Shown: positions 14,877 to 23,359 of the stretch, piece after piece | Position numbering within the stretch: position 1 is the stretch's first letter | How the letters are laid out: the number at the start of each line of letters is the position of its first letter | Assembly (NCBI RefSeq): GCF_044344315.1 | Contig: NZ_JBIJDC010000043.1 | Coordinates: 1-33,754, forward strand | DNA from: Zoogloea sp044344315 | GTDB taxonomy: Bacteria; Pseudomonadota; Gammaproteobacteria; Burkholderiales; Rhodocyclaceae | Length of the DNA stretch: 33,754 nucleotides | Reading direction: 5' to 3' | Program-made: the position numbers and the translations under genes | The notes under the pieces: model-generated | Told to the model about the DNA's origin: nothing | What the model saw: the letters and a program-made list of their open reading frames with translations, nothing else | Database searches by the model: none

Positions 14877-14922
14877 GAGTCGCCCCTACGAGTCACCCCT
14901 ACGAGTCACCCCTACGAGTCGC
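14871..14922. repeat. Four tandem copies of a 13-bp unit at the REPIN foot
   Basis: The unit CCCTACGAGTCRC is repeated four times without gaps (14871-14883, 14884-14896, 14897-14909, 14910-14922). The first CCCTAC is the outer foot of REPIN copy 1, so the array seems to have grown from the repeat edge. The remaining bases to 15043 form the leader of the next gene. Confidence 0.9.
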
Positions 14923-14977
14923 TCCTGCAGAAGCGGCCGCATCGACCATCGGACGTCGCGGCAAACTGAGGAAACAC

Positions 14978-14998
14978 GGATGAATTCGACCCCACGGG
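14978..14998 (+). repeat. Short dispersed repeat ATGAATTCGACCCCACGGG, copy 1
   Basis: A 21-base sequence (GG plus the 19 bases named) occurs identically at 19184-19204, in both cases shortly after a REPIN. Its ATTCGACCCCACGGG core is found again, inverted, at 33383-33397. It may be a further part of the mobile repeat or a separate motif. Confidence 0.65.
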
Positions 14999-15043
14999 GA
15001 TATGTGTTAAAACCCGTGGCTTCCGAGCGTCATCCTTGCCCCA

Positions 15044-17389
15044 ATGTCTTTGCTCCTCCGTCTGCGGCAGGCCCTTGCCGGTCTGCTGCTTGCCCTGCAC
15101 AGCCGGCTTGCGCCCGGGCTGTCCCGCCTGCGTCGCCCCAGCCGCCGCGAGCTGCTGCTCGGCCTTGCCGCCCTGCCGGCCCTGCTGCTGGTCTACAGCC
15201 TCATCCTGATCCCCTTCACCCCGGGCATCCGCGACATCCGCAAGGCCAAGCTGGAGCAACCGGCGCGCGTGCTGTCGGCCGATGGCAAGGAACTGGCCGT
15301 CTTCAAGTGGGCCAACCGGGAGTGGGTGGGGCTGGAGCGCATCTCGCCCCAGGTGACGGCCGCCCTGATCGCCACCGAGGATCACCGCTTCTACGAGCAC
15401 CACGGCATCGACTTCTACCGCCTGGCCGGGGCGGCCCTGCGCACCTTCACCGGTGACAAGCAGGGCGGCTCGACCCTGACCCAGCAGCTGGCGCGCAACC
15501 TCTTCCCCGACGAGATCGGCCGGGCGCCGACCCTGACCCGCAAGCTCAAGGAGGCCATCACCGCCTTCAAGATCGAAGCCCTGTACTCCAAGGACGAGAT
15601 CCTCGAGACCTACCTCAACACCGTGCCCTTTCTTTACAACGCCTGGGGCATCGAGATGGCGGCGCGCACCTACTTCGACAAGCCGGCGCGCAGCCTGGAC
15701 GTGCTGGAGGCGGCCACCCTGGTGGGCATGCTCAAGGGCAACAGCTACTACAACCCGGTGCTCAACCCCGAGCGGGCGGTGGCCCGGCGCAACACCGTGC
15801 TGGCCCAGATGGTGAAGCGCGGCAAGCTCGACGAGGTGCGCCTGGCCGGCCTGCAGAAGAAGCCCCTGCGCATCGACTTCGAGCGCCAGCTCGAAGCCCC
15901 CGGCCCGGCGCCCCACTTTGCCCAGCAGATCCGCAAGCTGCTCATCGCCTGGGCCGACAGCCACGGCTACAACATCTACGCCGACGGGCTGGTGGTGCGC
16001 ACCACCCTGGACAGCCGCCTGCAAGCCCAGGCCACCCAGGCGGTGCAACGTCGGGGCCGTCAGCTCCAGGCCCTGGCGGACCAGGCCTGGGCCGGGCGCA
16101 AGGGCTGGGCGGGCAGCCCTGAGCTGGTGGAGGCCTTCGTCCGGGAGTCGAAGGCCTATCGCGCAGCCCTGGCCCGGGGGCAGACAGCCGAGGAGACGTT
16201 GGCCCGCCTGCTGGCCGACAAACCCTTCCTCGACGCCCTGCGCCAGGAGCAGACCCGGGTCCAGGTGGGTTTCCTGGCCCTCGACCCGCGGGACGGTCAG
16301 GTGCGCGCCTGGGTGGGCAGCCGGGATTTCCAGACCGACCCCTTCGACCACGTGGCCCAGGCCCGCCGCCAGCCCGGCTCCACCTTCAAGCCCTTTGTCT
16401 ACGGCGCGGCCTTCGACAAGGGCATGCAGCCCGGCGATACCCTGATCGACCGGGAGGTGGAGATTCCCCTGCCCGATGACGAGGTGTGGCGCCCCACCGA
16501 TGAATCCCCGCCCAGCGGCAAGCCGGTGAGCCTGCGCGACGGCCTGGTGTACTCCCGCAACCGCATCACCGCACAACTGATGGACGAGGTTGGCCCGGCC
16601 CGGGTGGCCCGGCTGGCGAAGAAGATGGGCGTGCGCCAGAGCCCCCTGGAGGAGGTGCCCTCCCTGGCCCTGGGCACCAGCCCGGTGACCCTCAAGGAGA
16701 TGGTGGCGGCCTACGGCACCCTGGCCAATGGCGGCGGCTACATCGAGCCGGTGCTGATCACCCGCATCGAGGACCGCAGCGGCCAGGTGCTGGAGGAATT
16801 TGCCCCGCTCAAGCCGGAGGCCGCCCTCGACCCGGGCGTGGCCTACACCCTGCTCGACGTGATGCGCGGCGTGGTGGACCGGGGCACCGGCGTGGCCATC
16901 CGCAACCAGTTCGGCCTGCGCGCCGACCTGGCCGGCAAGACCGGCACCACCCAGGACAACACCGACGGCTGGTTCATCCTGATGCACCCGCAACTGGTGG
17001 CCGGTGCCTGGGTCGGCTTCAACGACAACCGCATCACCCTGCGCAGCGACTACTGGGGGCAGGGCGCCCGCAGTGCCCTGCCCATCGTCGGCGACACCTT
17101 CCATTACGCCCTCGCCAACCGCCTGATCGAACCGCGCCAGCGCTTCGTGTCGCGGGAGGAGCCCGGCCTGCTGCAACGGGGCTGGCGCTGGGTGCGTGGC
17201 CTGTGGGCCACCCCCGAACCCGAGCCGGAACCCAGGCCTGCTCCCCGGCGTCCGAGACCTCAGGTGCCCTCTCCGCCGGCGTCACCTCCGCCCGTGCCGG
17301 CGGAACCTGTGCCGGCGCCGTCACCCCCGTCACCCCCTCCCGGCGGCGAGGCGCCACCCGAAACCGCTATCATCCCGGCGCAACAATGA
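15044..17389 (+). CDS. Class A penicillin-binding protein (PBP1-type)
   Basis: This bifunctional cell-wall synthase polymerises glycan strands and cross-links peptides at the outer face of the inner membrane. The 781-residue protein has a cytoplasmic N-terminus, a membrane helix near 36-57, a GT51 domain with catalytic Glu112 in ATEDHRFYEHHG and GGSTLTQQLARN (141-152), and a transpeptidase with Ser446 in PGSTFKPF, SRN at 504-506 and KTGTT at 632-636. The last 60 residues are a proline-rich tail (PEPEPEPRPAPRR and onward) of low complexity. The leader carries REPIN copy 1. The protease gene follows 25 bases later. Confidence 0.93.
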   Translation: MSLLLRLRQALAGLLLALHSRLAPGLSRLRRPSRRELLLGLAALPALLLVYSLILIPFTPGIRDIRKAKLEQPARVLSADGKELAVFKWANREWVGLERISPQVTAALIATEDHRFYEHHGIDFYRLAGAALRTFTGDKQGGSTLTQQLARNLFPDEIGRAPTLTRKLKEAITAFKIEALYSKDEILETYLNTVPFLYNAWGIEMAARTYFDKPARSLDVLEAATLVGMLKGNSYYNPVLNPERAVARRNTVLAQMVKRGKLDEVRLAGLQKKPLRIDFERQLEAPGPAPHFAQQIRKLLIAWADSHGYNIYADGLVVRTTLDSRLQAQATQAVQRRGRQLQALADQAWAGRKGWAGSPELVEAFVRESKAYRAALARGQTAEETLARLLADKPFLDALRQEQTRVQVGFLALDPRDGQVRAWVGSRDFQTDPFDHVAQARRQPGSTFKPFVYGAAFDKGMQPGDTLIDREVEIPLPDDEVWRPTDESPPSGKPVSLRDGLVYSRNRITAQLMDEVGPARVARLAKKMGVRQSPLEEVPSLALGTSPVTLKEMVAAYGTLANGGGYIEPVLITRIEDRSGQVLEEFAPLKPEAALDPGVAYTLLDVMRGVVDRGTGVAIRNQFGLRADLAGKTGTTQDNTDGWFILMHPQLVAGAWVGFNDNRITLRSDYWGQGARSALPIVGDTFHYALANRLIEPRQRFVSREEPGLLQRGWRWVRGLWATPEPEPEPRPAPRRPRPQVPSPPASPPPVPAEPVPAPSPPSPPPGGEAPPETAIIPAQQ

Positions 17390-17413
17390 GCCCCGGGGCA
17401 AGGAGACCATCTG

Positions 17414-18076
17414 GTGGATGACAGGGATCAACAGGAGACGCGGCGCTTCACCCTGCCCGACGACGAGAAGGAGCGCCGCCTGCAGGAGGTGCGGGCACGC
17501 CTGCGTGTGGACGGGCAGCCTGTCCCTGCCCCGCGCACCGGCGGTGGCTGGCTGCTGCCGGCCCTGTTCTGGACGGCGCTGATCGGCCTGGGCACCTTGG
17601 GCGCCAGCTACTGGCTGTCGAACAACAAGGGTGACACCCGCTTTCAGGTGGTGGCCGACGGCAGTCTGGAGCTGCGCATGGGGCGGGGCGGCCATTACGA
17701 GGTGAGCGGCGCGGTGGGCGCCGTGCCCATCCAGTTCCTGGTGGACACGGGGGCCAGCGTCACCGCCATTCCCCGCCAGCTGGGGGAGCGCATCGGCATC
17801 CGCGAATGTGCCGCCATCGGCTTTGACCTGAGCGCCGGCAACGAGCCCGGCTGTTGCCGCAAGCAGACCTTCCACACCGCCAATGGCACCACCGAAGGCT
17901 GCGTCGGTCGCGTGCCGTCCCTGCGCTTCGGCCCCTTCGAGGTGCGCAATGCCAGTGTCGCGGTGATGCCCGGCATGGGCGATCAGGCCCTGCTGGGCAT
18001 GAACGTGCTGAAGCACTTCAACCTGGTGCAGGAGGGGCGGCGCCTGACCGTATCACCGGCGATGGTGGCGCGCTGA
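17414..18076 (+). CDS. Membrane-anchored retropepsin-like aspartic protease (TIGR02281 type)
   Basis: The 220-residue protein begins at a GTG (17414) preceded by AAGGAGA. A membrane helix lies near 46-68 (WLLPALFWTALIGLGTLGAS), placing the rest in the periplasm. The catalytic motif FLVDTGASVTAIP has Asp111, and the family ending DQALLGMNVLKHFNL is present. Such proteins act as dimers because each carries a single Asp motif. Two adjacent cysteines (CC) and CVGR are further visible. The substrate is unknown. It sits between a penicillin-binding protein and panE and overlaps the latter by one base. Confidence 0.85.
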   Translation: MDDRDQQETRRFTLPDDEKERRLQEVRARLRVDGQPVPAPRTGGGWLLPALFWTALIGLGTLGASYWLSNNKGDTRFQVVADGSLELRMGRGGHYEVSGAVGAVPIQFLVDTGASVTAIPRQLGERIGIRECAAIGFDLSAGNEPGCCRKQTFHTANGTTEGCVGRVPSLRFGPFEVRNASVAVMPGMGDQALLGMNVLKHFNLVQEGRRLTVSPAMVAR

Positions 18077-18948
18077 TGGCCACGCCGGGTCGCTACCCCC
18101 TGGCTATCGTCGGGGCCGGCGCCCTGGGCCTGCACTTTGCCGCCGGTCTGGCTGCTGTGGGCCCGGTGGCGCTGGTGGCACGCAATGCCGCGCGGGCAGA
18201 GGCGCTGCGCGTCGGGGTGCAGGTGGGGGCGCGGCGCTTCGTGCCCGAGGTTTTCGCGCCGGATGCGCTGCCCGTAGCCGACTGGGTGATCCTGCTGGTG
18301 AAGACCGGCGACACCGCCGAGGCCGCCCGTACCGCCCTGGCCCTGCAGCCGCGAGGCGTGCTGTCCTTGCAGAACGGGCTGATCGAGGCGACCTTGCGGG
18401 CCGAGTGCGGCACCGTGCTGGTGGGCCAGGGCATCACCACCGAAGGGGCCTTCCGGGAGGGCTCCCGGGTGCAGCCCGCCGGGGCCGGCGAGACCTTGCT
18501 GCCAGCGGGCTTCGAGGCCGTGGCGGAGGCCCTGTGCATGGCAGGTTTCCGGGCCCGGGTGGAGCCGCAGATCGCCGCGGCGCGCCTGGCCAAGCTGCTG
18601 GTGAATGTGGCCATCAACCCGCTGGCCGCCCTCTTCCGGGTGCCCAACGGAGCCTTGCTGGAGCTCCCCCACCGGGTGCTGCTGGAGGCCCTGGTGAGCG
18701 AAGCGTGGCCGGTGCTGCGGGCAGCGGGGCTGGATCTGGATGAAGACGCGGCGCTCGCCCGTGTGGTGGCCGTGGCGACGGCCACGGCGGGCAACCGGGC
18801 CAGCATGCTGCAGGATGTGCTGGCCGGCCGGCGCACCGAGATCGACGCCATCACCGGCACCTTGCTTGCCATGGCCGAGGCTGATGGTCTTGAGCTGCCC
18901 ACCCACCGGGCGGTGTTCACCCTGGTCCGGCGCCTTGCTCCAGGCTGA
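18076..18948 (+). CDS. panE: 2-dehydropantoate 2-reductase (ketopantoate reductase)
   Basis: The enzyme reduces ketopantoate to pantoate with NADPH in pantothenate and CoA synthesis. The 290-residue protein starts in a TGATG overlap with the protease gene. The nucleotide site is IVGAGALGLHFA (11-22), and the C-terminal ApbA/PanE domain contains the conserved AKLLVNVAINPLAALFRVPNG with its catalytic lysine, then RASMLQDVLAGRRTEIDAITG. Length fits the family (about 300). Related proteins of this fold also reduce other 2-keto acids, so the exact substrate is inferred. Confidence 0.85.
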   Translation: MATPGRYPLAIVGAGALGLHFAAGLAAVGPVALVARNAARAEALRVGVQVGARRFVPEVFAPDALPVADWVILLVKTGDTAEAARTALALQPRGVLSLQNGLIEATLRAECGTVLVGQGITTEGAFREGSRVQPAGAGETLLPAGFEAVAEALCMAGFRARVEPQIAAARLAKLLVNVAINPLAALFRVPNGALLELPHRVLLEALVSEAWPVLRAAGLDLDEDAALARVVAVATATAGNRASMLQDVLAGRRTEIDAITGTLLAMAEADGLELPTHRAVFTLVRRLAPG

Positions 18949-19093
18949 GCGCCTGTGAATGCACCTGCTTTCCTCGGTTGTCCTCCCTGAACCAGCCGCA
19001 AACCCAATGCTGACGGGGGGCTCCCTTGGCCGGAGCACCCGATGGGTGAAGCTGAAGGGGTTCATGGGACGCGCTGAGGGCGGCCGGAGGACT

Positions 19094-19178
19094 GTAGGGG
19101 CGACTTCAGTCGCCCGCGGACCTCGATCAAGGGCGTGCCGGCGATCAACGCACGATGGGCGACTGAAGTCGCCCCTAT
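19094..19178. repeat. REPIN-like double-hairpin repeat, copy 2
   Basis: Arms are at 19094-19115 and 19157-19178; the right foot ends CCCTAT instead of CCCTAC. The orientation is the same as copy 1. It lies in the 283-base gap between the convergent panE and membrane-protein genes, where it may help end transcription from both sides. Nothing else was recognised in this gap except the short repeat at 19184. Confidence 0.9.
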
Positions 19179-19183
19179 GATTA

Positions 19184-19204
19184 GGATGAATTCGACCCCA
19201 CGGG
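19184..19204 (+). repeat. Short dispersed repeat ATGAATTCGACCCCACGGG, copy 2
   Basis: It is identical over 21 bases to 14978-14998 and starts six bases after the end of REPIN copy 2. Confidence 0.65.
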
Positions 19205-19231
19205 CCCACCCGTCAAGCGCTGAGTGGCGCT

Positions 19232-19582
19232 TCAGGACGGGTTGTCGTAATCCCGCAGGTGGGTGCGGATCAGGAAGCTGCCGCCCATCACCAGCACGCC
19301 GCCCACGAAGGCCACCAGCCCGAAGGCCATGCCCATGAACATGTTCCAGTTGGCCTCCGCGTTGAGGCCGTCCGCCTGCTCCACGCCACCCGAGAAGGCG
19401 GCGAAGAGGCTTTCCAGGGCGGGCACGGCGGTATAGCTGAGGGCGGTCAGGCCCAGGGCGATGAAAAGGATGCCGATGAACAGGAAGGGGCTGGGCCGCA
19501 GCAGCTTGGTCATGAAGCTGGCGGGGGGGCGCGGGGTATCGGGCACGGAGCTGTCCTCGGGGCTGGGGGGCAGGGACGACAT
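19232..19582 (-). CDS. Small predicted membrane protein
   Basis: This 116-residue protein has a proline-rich cytoplasmic start and two clear membrane helices (FLFIGILFIALGLTALSY near 33-50 and MFMGMAFGLVAFVGGVLVMG near 81-100). The start at 19582 overlaps the murB stop as TGATG. I do not recognise the family. Coupling to murB suggests a shared message, not a shared function. Confidence 0.75.
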   Translation of the reverse strand: MSSLPPSPEDSSVPDTPRPPASFMTKLLRPSPFLFIGILFIALGLTALSYTAVPALESLFAAFSGGVEQADGLNAEANWNMFMGMAFGLVAFVGGVLVMGGSFLIRTHLRDYDNPS

Positions 19583-20640
19583 CAGGCGGCGGGGCCGGCA
19601 AACACCGGCTCGGGTTCCAGTTCGACGCCGAAGCGGGCGCGCACATCGGCGCGTACGGCGGCACTGGTGGCGATCACGTCGGCACCGGTGGCACCCCCGT
19701 GGTTCACCAGCACCAGGGCCTGCTTTTCGTAGCAGCCCACCGGGCCCAGGCGCCGGCCCTTCCAGCCGGCCTGCTCGATCAGCCAGCCGGCGGCCAGCTT
19801 GACCCGGCCGTCGGGCTGCGGATAGCTGGGCAGGCCCGGGTGCAGGGCGATGAGGCGTGCGTGTTCGGCGGTGTCCACCACCGGGTTCTTGAAAAAACTG
19901 CCGGCGTTGCCGATCTCGGCCGGGTCGGGCAGCTTGCGCCGCCGGATGGCGATGACCGCATCCGACACCTGCAGGGCATTGGGCTGGTTGATGCCCTGGG
20001 CTTCCAGCTCCCGGGCCACGTCGGCGTAGCCGGAGTTGGCTTTCCAGGCCTTGGGCAGGCGGAAGGTGACGGCGGCGATCAGGTAACGCCCGGCACCGGC
20101 TTGCTTGAAGAAACTGTCGCGGTAGCCGAAGGCGCAGTCGCGCTTGTCGAAACCCACCGTCTTGCCGGTTTCCAGGTCGTAGGCGCGCAGGCTGTAGAAG
20201 TGCTCGGCCATCTCGATGCCGTAGGCGCCGATGTTCTGCACCGGGGCGGCGCCGACGGTGCCGGGGATCAGGGACAGGTTCTCCAGGCCGGGCCAGCCCA
20301 TTTCCAGGGTCCAGCGCACGAAGTCATGCCAGTTCTCGCCACCACCGGCGCGGACGAAGAAGGCCTCGGCGTCTTCCTGCACCCGGCTGCGGCCATGGAA
20401 GGCCACATGCAGCACCAGCCCGGGAAAATCGCCGGTGAGCACCAGGTTGGAGCCACCGCCGATCACCAGCCGGGGCAGGCCGGCCACCCGCGGGTCGTCG
20501 AGCACGGCGCGCAGGCCGTCCACGTCGTCTACCGCGGCGAACCAGGCGGCCCGGGCGGGCAGGCGCAGGGTGTTGAGGCTGTCGAGGGCCACGTCCTGGC
20601 GCAGCAGGCTGTCGGCGGAGACGGTGGGATGGCGGCTCAT
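19582..20640 (-). CDS. murB: UDP-N-acetylenolpyruvoylglucosamine reductase
   Basis: MurB makes UDP-MurNAc with FAD and NADPH, the second committed step of peptidoglycan synthesis in the cytoplasm. The 352-residue protein is a type I MurB (E. coli 342). Visible features are the FAD site LVIGGGSNLVLTG (58-70), PGTVGAAPVQNIGAYG (126-141), YRDSFFKQ (173-180) and the catalytic GNAGSFFKNP with Ser248. The ATG at 20640 overlaps the queF stop by ATGA. Confidence 0.96.
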   Translation of the reverse strand: MSRHPTVSADSLLRQDVALDSLNTLRLPARAAWFAAVDDVDGLRAVLDDPRVAGLPRLVIGGGSNLVLTGDFPGLVLHVAFHGRSRVQEDAEAFFVRAGGGENWHDFVRWTLEMGWPGLENLSLIPGTVGAAPVQNIGAYGIEMAEHFYSLRAYDLETGKTVGFDKRDCAFGYRDSFFKQAGAGRYLIAAVTFRLPKAWKANSGYADVARELEAQGINQPNALQVSDAVIAIRRRKLPDPAEIGNAGSFFKNPVVDTAEHARLIALHPGLPSYPQPDGRVKLAAGWLIEQAGWKGRRLGPVGCYEKQALVLVNHGGATGADVIATSAAVRADVRARFGVELEPEPVFAGPAA

Positions 20641-21476
20641 TGTCTAACCTCGGCGATGGGGGCCGGGGCAGATAGACCTGCAGTACGTCGGCAGGGGTTG
20701 ATGTCCAGCCCGCCGCGGCGGGTGTAGCGGGCCCACACGCACAGCTCGCTGGGCCGGCACTGGCGCAGCAGGTCGGTGAAGATGCGCTCCACGCACTGCT
20801 CGTGGAATTCGTTGTGGCGGCGGAAGGAGATGATGTAGCGCAACAGCCCTTCCCGGTCGATGGGCGCGCCCCGGTAGCGGATCACCACCATGCCCCAGTC
20901 CGGCTGGCCGGTGACCAGGCAGTTGGACTTGAGCAGGTGGGAATACAGGGTCTCCTCCACCTCCGGCTGGCCGGCATCGGCGCGCAGCAGGCCGGGGTCG
21001 GGGGTGTAGCGGTCGACCTCGATGTCCAGGGTGTCCAGCAGCACACCCTCGGGATAACCGATGGCCCGCTGGGGCCGGCCCGATAGGGGCTCCACCTGCA
21101 CCGTCACCGGCGCGCCGGCCGCGGCCGACAGATCCCGCGCCAGGGTCGCCTCCAGCTCGGCCACGCTGGCCACGCGGGTCTGGTTGAAGGCGTTCAGGTA
21201 GAGCTTGAAGGACTTGGATTCAACGATGTTGGGCGAATCCGCCGGCACCCGGAAGTGGGCCAGGGCCACCTCGGGCTTGCCCCGGGGGCCAAGCCACGAC
21301 AGCTCAAAGGCTGTCCACAGGTCTTCGCCGATGAAGGGCAGGGCGCCGGGCGCGATACCGATCTCGTCCCGCTTGCCCTGACGGGCGATGGGAAAGAGCA
21401 ACTCGGGGGCGTAGTGCTCGGCGTAGGCTACAGCCTTGCCGAGGGGGGAGGCGTCGGGGTGGGCGGGCGCGCTCAT
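20637..21476 (-). CDS. queF: NADPH-dependent 7-cyano-7-deazaguanine reductase (long form)
   Basis: QueF reduces preQ0 to preQ1 in queuosine tRNA modification. The 279-residue protein is the duplicated long form typical of gamma- and betaproteobacteria (E. coli 282). It has the QueF motif ESKSFKLYLNAFNQ (86-99), the catalytic Cys186 in SNCLVTGQPDWG and Asp193. I use the ATG at 21476, within a TGATG overlap with the mltB-like gene; a TTG one codon earlier is less likely. Confidence 0.95.
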   Translation of the reverse strand: MSAPAHPDASPLGKAVAYAEHYAPELLFPIARQGKRDEIGIAPGALPFIGEDLWTAFELSWLGPRGKPEVALAHFRVPADSPNIVESKSFKLYLNAFNQTRVASVAELEATLARDLSAAAGAPVTVQVEPLSGRPQRAIGYPEGVLLDTLDIEVDRYTPDPGLLRADAGQPEVEETLYSHLLKSNCLVTGQPDWGMVVIRYRGAPIDREGLLRYIISFRRHNEFHEQCVERIFTDLLRQCRPSELCVWARYTRRGGLDINPCRRTAGLSAPAPIAEVRQ

Positions 21477-22807
21477 CAACGGTTTTCCTTGAGCGCCTTC
21501 AGCAGCTTCTGCCCCGCCCGCCCGTCCACGCTATGCCCCAGGCGCTGCTGCTCGACCCGGATCGCCGCGCGGCTGGCGTCGCCGAGCATGCCGTCGATGG
21601 CGCCGATGGCGTGGCCGCGGGCGGCGAGCAGGGTCTGCACTTCGCGCCGTTCGACCCGGGACAGGCCGGCGTCGTCGGTGGGCCAGGGGGTGGTGAAGGG
21701 GCCGGCGCCGCGCAGGCGGTCGGACAGGTGGGCGATGGCCAGGGCGTAGCTTTCGGCGGCGTTGTAGCCGTAGATGGCGTCGAAGTTGCGGAACACCAGG
21801 AAGGCCGGGCCCTTGGGGCCGGCGGGCAAGAGCAGGCCGGCACTGCCGTCGCCGGCGAGGGGGCTGCCGTCGATGCGCTTGACGCCCCGGGTGGCCCAGG
21901 CGGACAGGGCCTGCTTGTTGCGCCGGCCGGCGCCGCTGGCGTCGAAGCCGGCGGGCAGGCGCACCTCAAAGCCCCATACCTCGTCTTCGCGCCAGCCGGC
22001 CTTCTTGAGGAAATTGGCGGTGGAGGCGAGGGCGTCGGGGACGCTGCCCACCAGGTCGCGGCGGCCGTCGCCGTCAAAGTCCACGGCCAGGCGCAGGAAG
22101 GTGGAGGGCATGAACTGGGTGTGGCCGAAGGCGCCGGCCCAGGAGCCGACCAGCTGCTCGGCCTTCACGTCGCCGGCATCCACGATCTTCAGGGCGTCGT
22201 AGAACTCGCCGCGGAAGTAGGCCTGGCGGCGCCCGTAGCAGGACAGGGTGGACAAGGACGTGAGCAGGGGGCGGCTGCCGAAGTTGCGGCCGAAGTTGCT
22301 CTCCACACCCCACACGGCGACCACGGTGGCCGGGTCGACCTTGTAGCGGGTGGCCACGGCGTTGAGGGTGTCGCCCCATTGCTTGAGCATGGCCTGGCCG
22401 TCGGCCACGCGTTCTTCATCCACCAGACCGGAGAGGTAGTCCCAGATGGGGGTGCGGAACTCGGGCTGGTAATCGAGGAAGTCCAGCACCTTCAGGTCGG
22501 GCTGCAGGCTGGCGGTGAGGCGCTCATAGCCGGCACCGGATACGCCCCGGGCCAGGGCGCCGGATTTGAGCTCGGCCACGCAGGGGGCGAAGCGGGCGGG
22601 GTCGGGGGTGTCGGCAGCGTGGGCGGCCGAGGCGAGGAACAGGGCCAGGGCCACCCCCTGTAGGGGCGACTTCAGTCGCCCGCGGACGTCGATCAACGAA
22701 CGGCGCCCGGTACTGCGCGCGGATGGGCGACTGAAGTCGCCCCTACGTGTCGCCTCTGCAGGGAGGGGGCTGCCTGCATGGGGGGTGGGAATGCTGGGTT
22801 TTTTCAT
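21476..22807 (-). CDS. MltB-type lytic murein transglycosylase with a repeat inside its N-terminal region
   Basis: These enzymes cleave the glycan of peptidoglycan, leaving 1,6-anhydro-MurNAc, usually in the periplasm. The 443-residue protein has an SLT_2-type domain with catalytic Glu169 in VWGVESNFGRNFGS and a C-terminal peptidoglycan-binding repeat (about 380-443). The ATG at 22807 overlaps the upstream stop as ATGA. Residues 21-50 (RRGDFSRPSARSTGRRSLID and on) are encoded by REPIN copy 3. After them come a hydrophobic stretch (GVALALFLAS, 51-60) and an AHA-AD cleavage site. The signal peptide thus has an abnormally long N-region; export may be affected, or a later TTG at codon 38 may be used. 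Confidence 0.9.
   Translation of the reverse strand: MKKPSIPTPHAGSPLPAEATRRGDFSRPSARSTGRRSLIDVRGRLKSPLQGVALALFLASAAHAADTPDPARFAPCVAELKSGALARGVSGAGYERLTASLQPDLKVLDFLDYQPEFRTPIWDYLSGLVDEERVADGQAMLKQWGDTLNAVATRYKVDPATVVAVWGVESNFGRNFGSRPLLTSLSTLSCYGRRQAYFRGEFYDALKIVDAGDVKAEQLVGSWAGAFGHTQFMPSTFLRLAVDFDGDGRRDLVGSVPDALASTANFLKKAGWREDEVWGFEVRLPAGFDASGAGRRNKQALSAWATRGVKRIDGSPLAGDGSAGLLLPAGPKGPAFLVFRNFDAIYGYNAAESYALAIAHLSDRLRGAGPFTTPWPTDDAGLSRVERREVQTLLAARGHAIGAIDGMLGDASRAAIRVEQQRLGHSVDGRAGQKLLKALKENR
22660..22746. repeat. REPIN-like double-hairpin repeat, copy 3, inside the mltB-like gene
   Basis: Arms are at 22660-22681 and 22725-22746, in the same orientation as copies 1 and 2. The element is 87 bases, a multiple of three, and stays open in the mltB-like frame. 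It is the only copy within a coding region. Confidence 0.9.
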
Positions 22808-23328
22808 CGGATGAAGGATTGCATGAGGGCGAAGAAGCGCCCGTAAAACTCGGCGTCGGTGACGGTTTCCTCGCCGACCTTGACCAGGGATTCGTTGTTG
22901 CCGCCGAAGGGCAGGGACAGGGAGCCGATGCCGGTGACGCTGAGACCGGTGCTGGCGGAGCCGGCCTTGAGCTCTTCGCGCACCTGGCGCACGTTGGCGT
23001 AAACGGCGGCACCCTTGGTCTCACCCTGATCCTCGGCCAGGCAGAACAGGCTGAAGGTGAGCTGGACCTGGGTGCTGCGGTCGGGCTGAAAATACTTGCG
23101 GGCGCGTACCGAGTCCACCTTGCTCTCGTCGATCAGGTAGCCCTGGCTGAGCAGGGCGCGCCGGCCCGCTTCGCAGGCCGCCGCCGGGCTGATCTCAAAG
23201 GACTGCTCATAGGGCGAGTCGGGGGCGAAGTTCTCGAGCTTGTAGCTGTCGTCCTTGGGTTTGGGCGACAGGCTGCTGCAGGCGGCAAGGGCGAAGCTCA
23301 GCAGGAAAACGGTAAAGCGGTGGTGCAT
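22804..23328 (-). CDS. DUF2242-family lipoprotein
   Basis: The 174-residue protein begins MHHRFTVFLLSFALAACSSL; the lipobox places lipidation on Cys17. The frame to 23403 extends into non-coding sequence, so I use the ATG at 23328. The rest matches the DUF2242 pattern (AAACEAGRRALLSQGYLID and the end TDAEFYGRFFALMQSFIR). Sorting rules (Ser after Cys) suggest the outer membrane. The role is unknown. It ends in an ATGA overlap with the mltB-like gene. Confidence 0.82.
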   Translation of the reverse strand: MHHRFTVFLLSFALAACSSLSPKPKDDSYKLENFAPDSPYEQSFEISPAAACEAGRRALLSQGYLIDESKVDSVRARKYFQPDRSTQVQLTFSLFCLAEDQGETKGAAVYANVRQVREELKAGSASTGLSVTGIGSLSLPFGGNNESLVKVGEETVTDAEFYGRFFALMQSFIR

Positions 23329-23359
23329 GGGTGCGGGGGATTCTGGTCCGGTTTGGGGC

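Noticed and set aside
14912..17176. 754-codon minus-strand ORF opposite the penicillin-binding protein gene
   Set aside because: His/Gly/Val/Gln-rich antisense shadow; the + strand frame carries all catalytic motifs.
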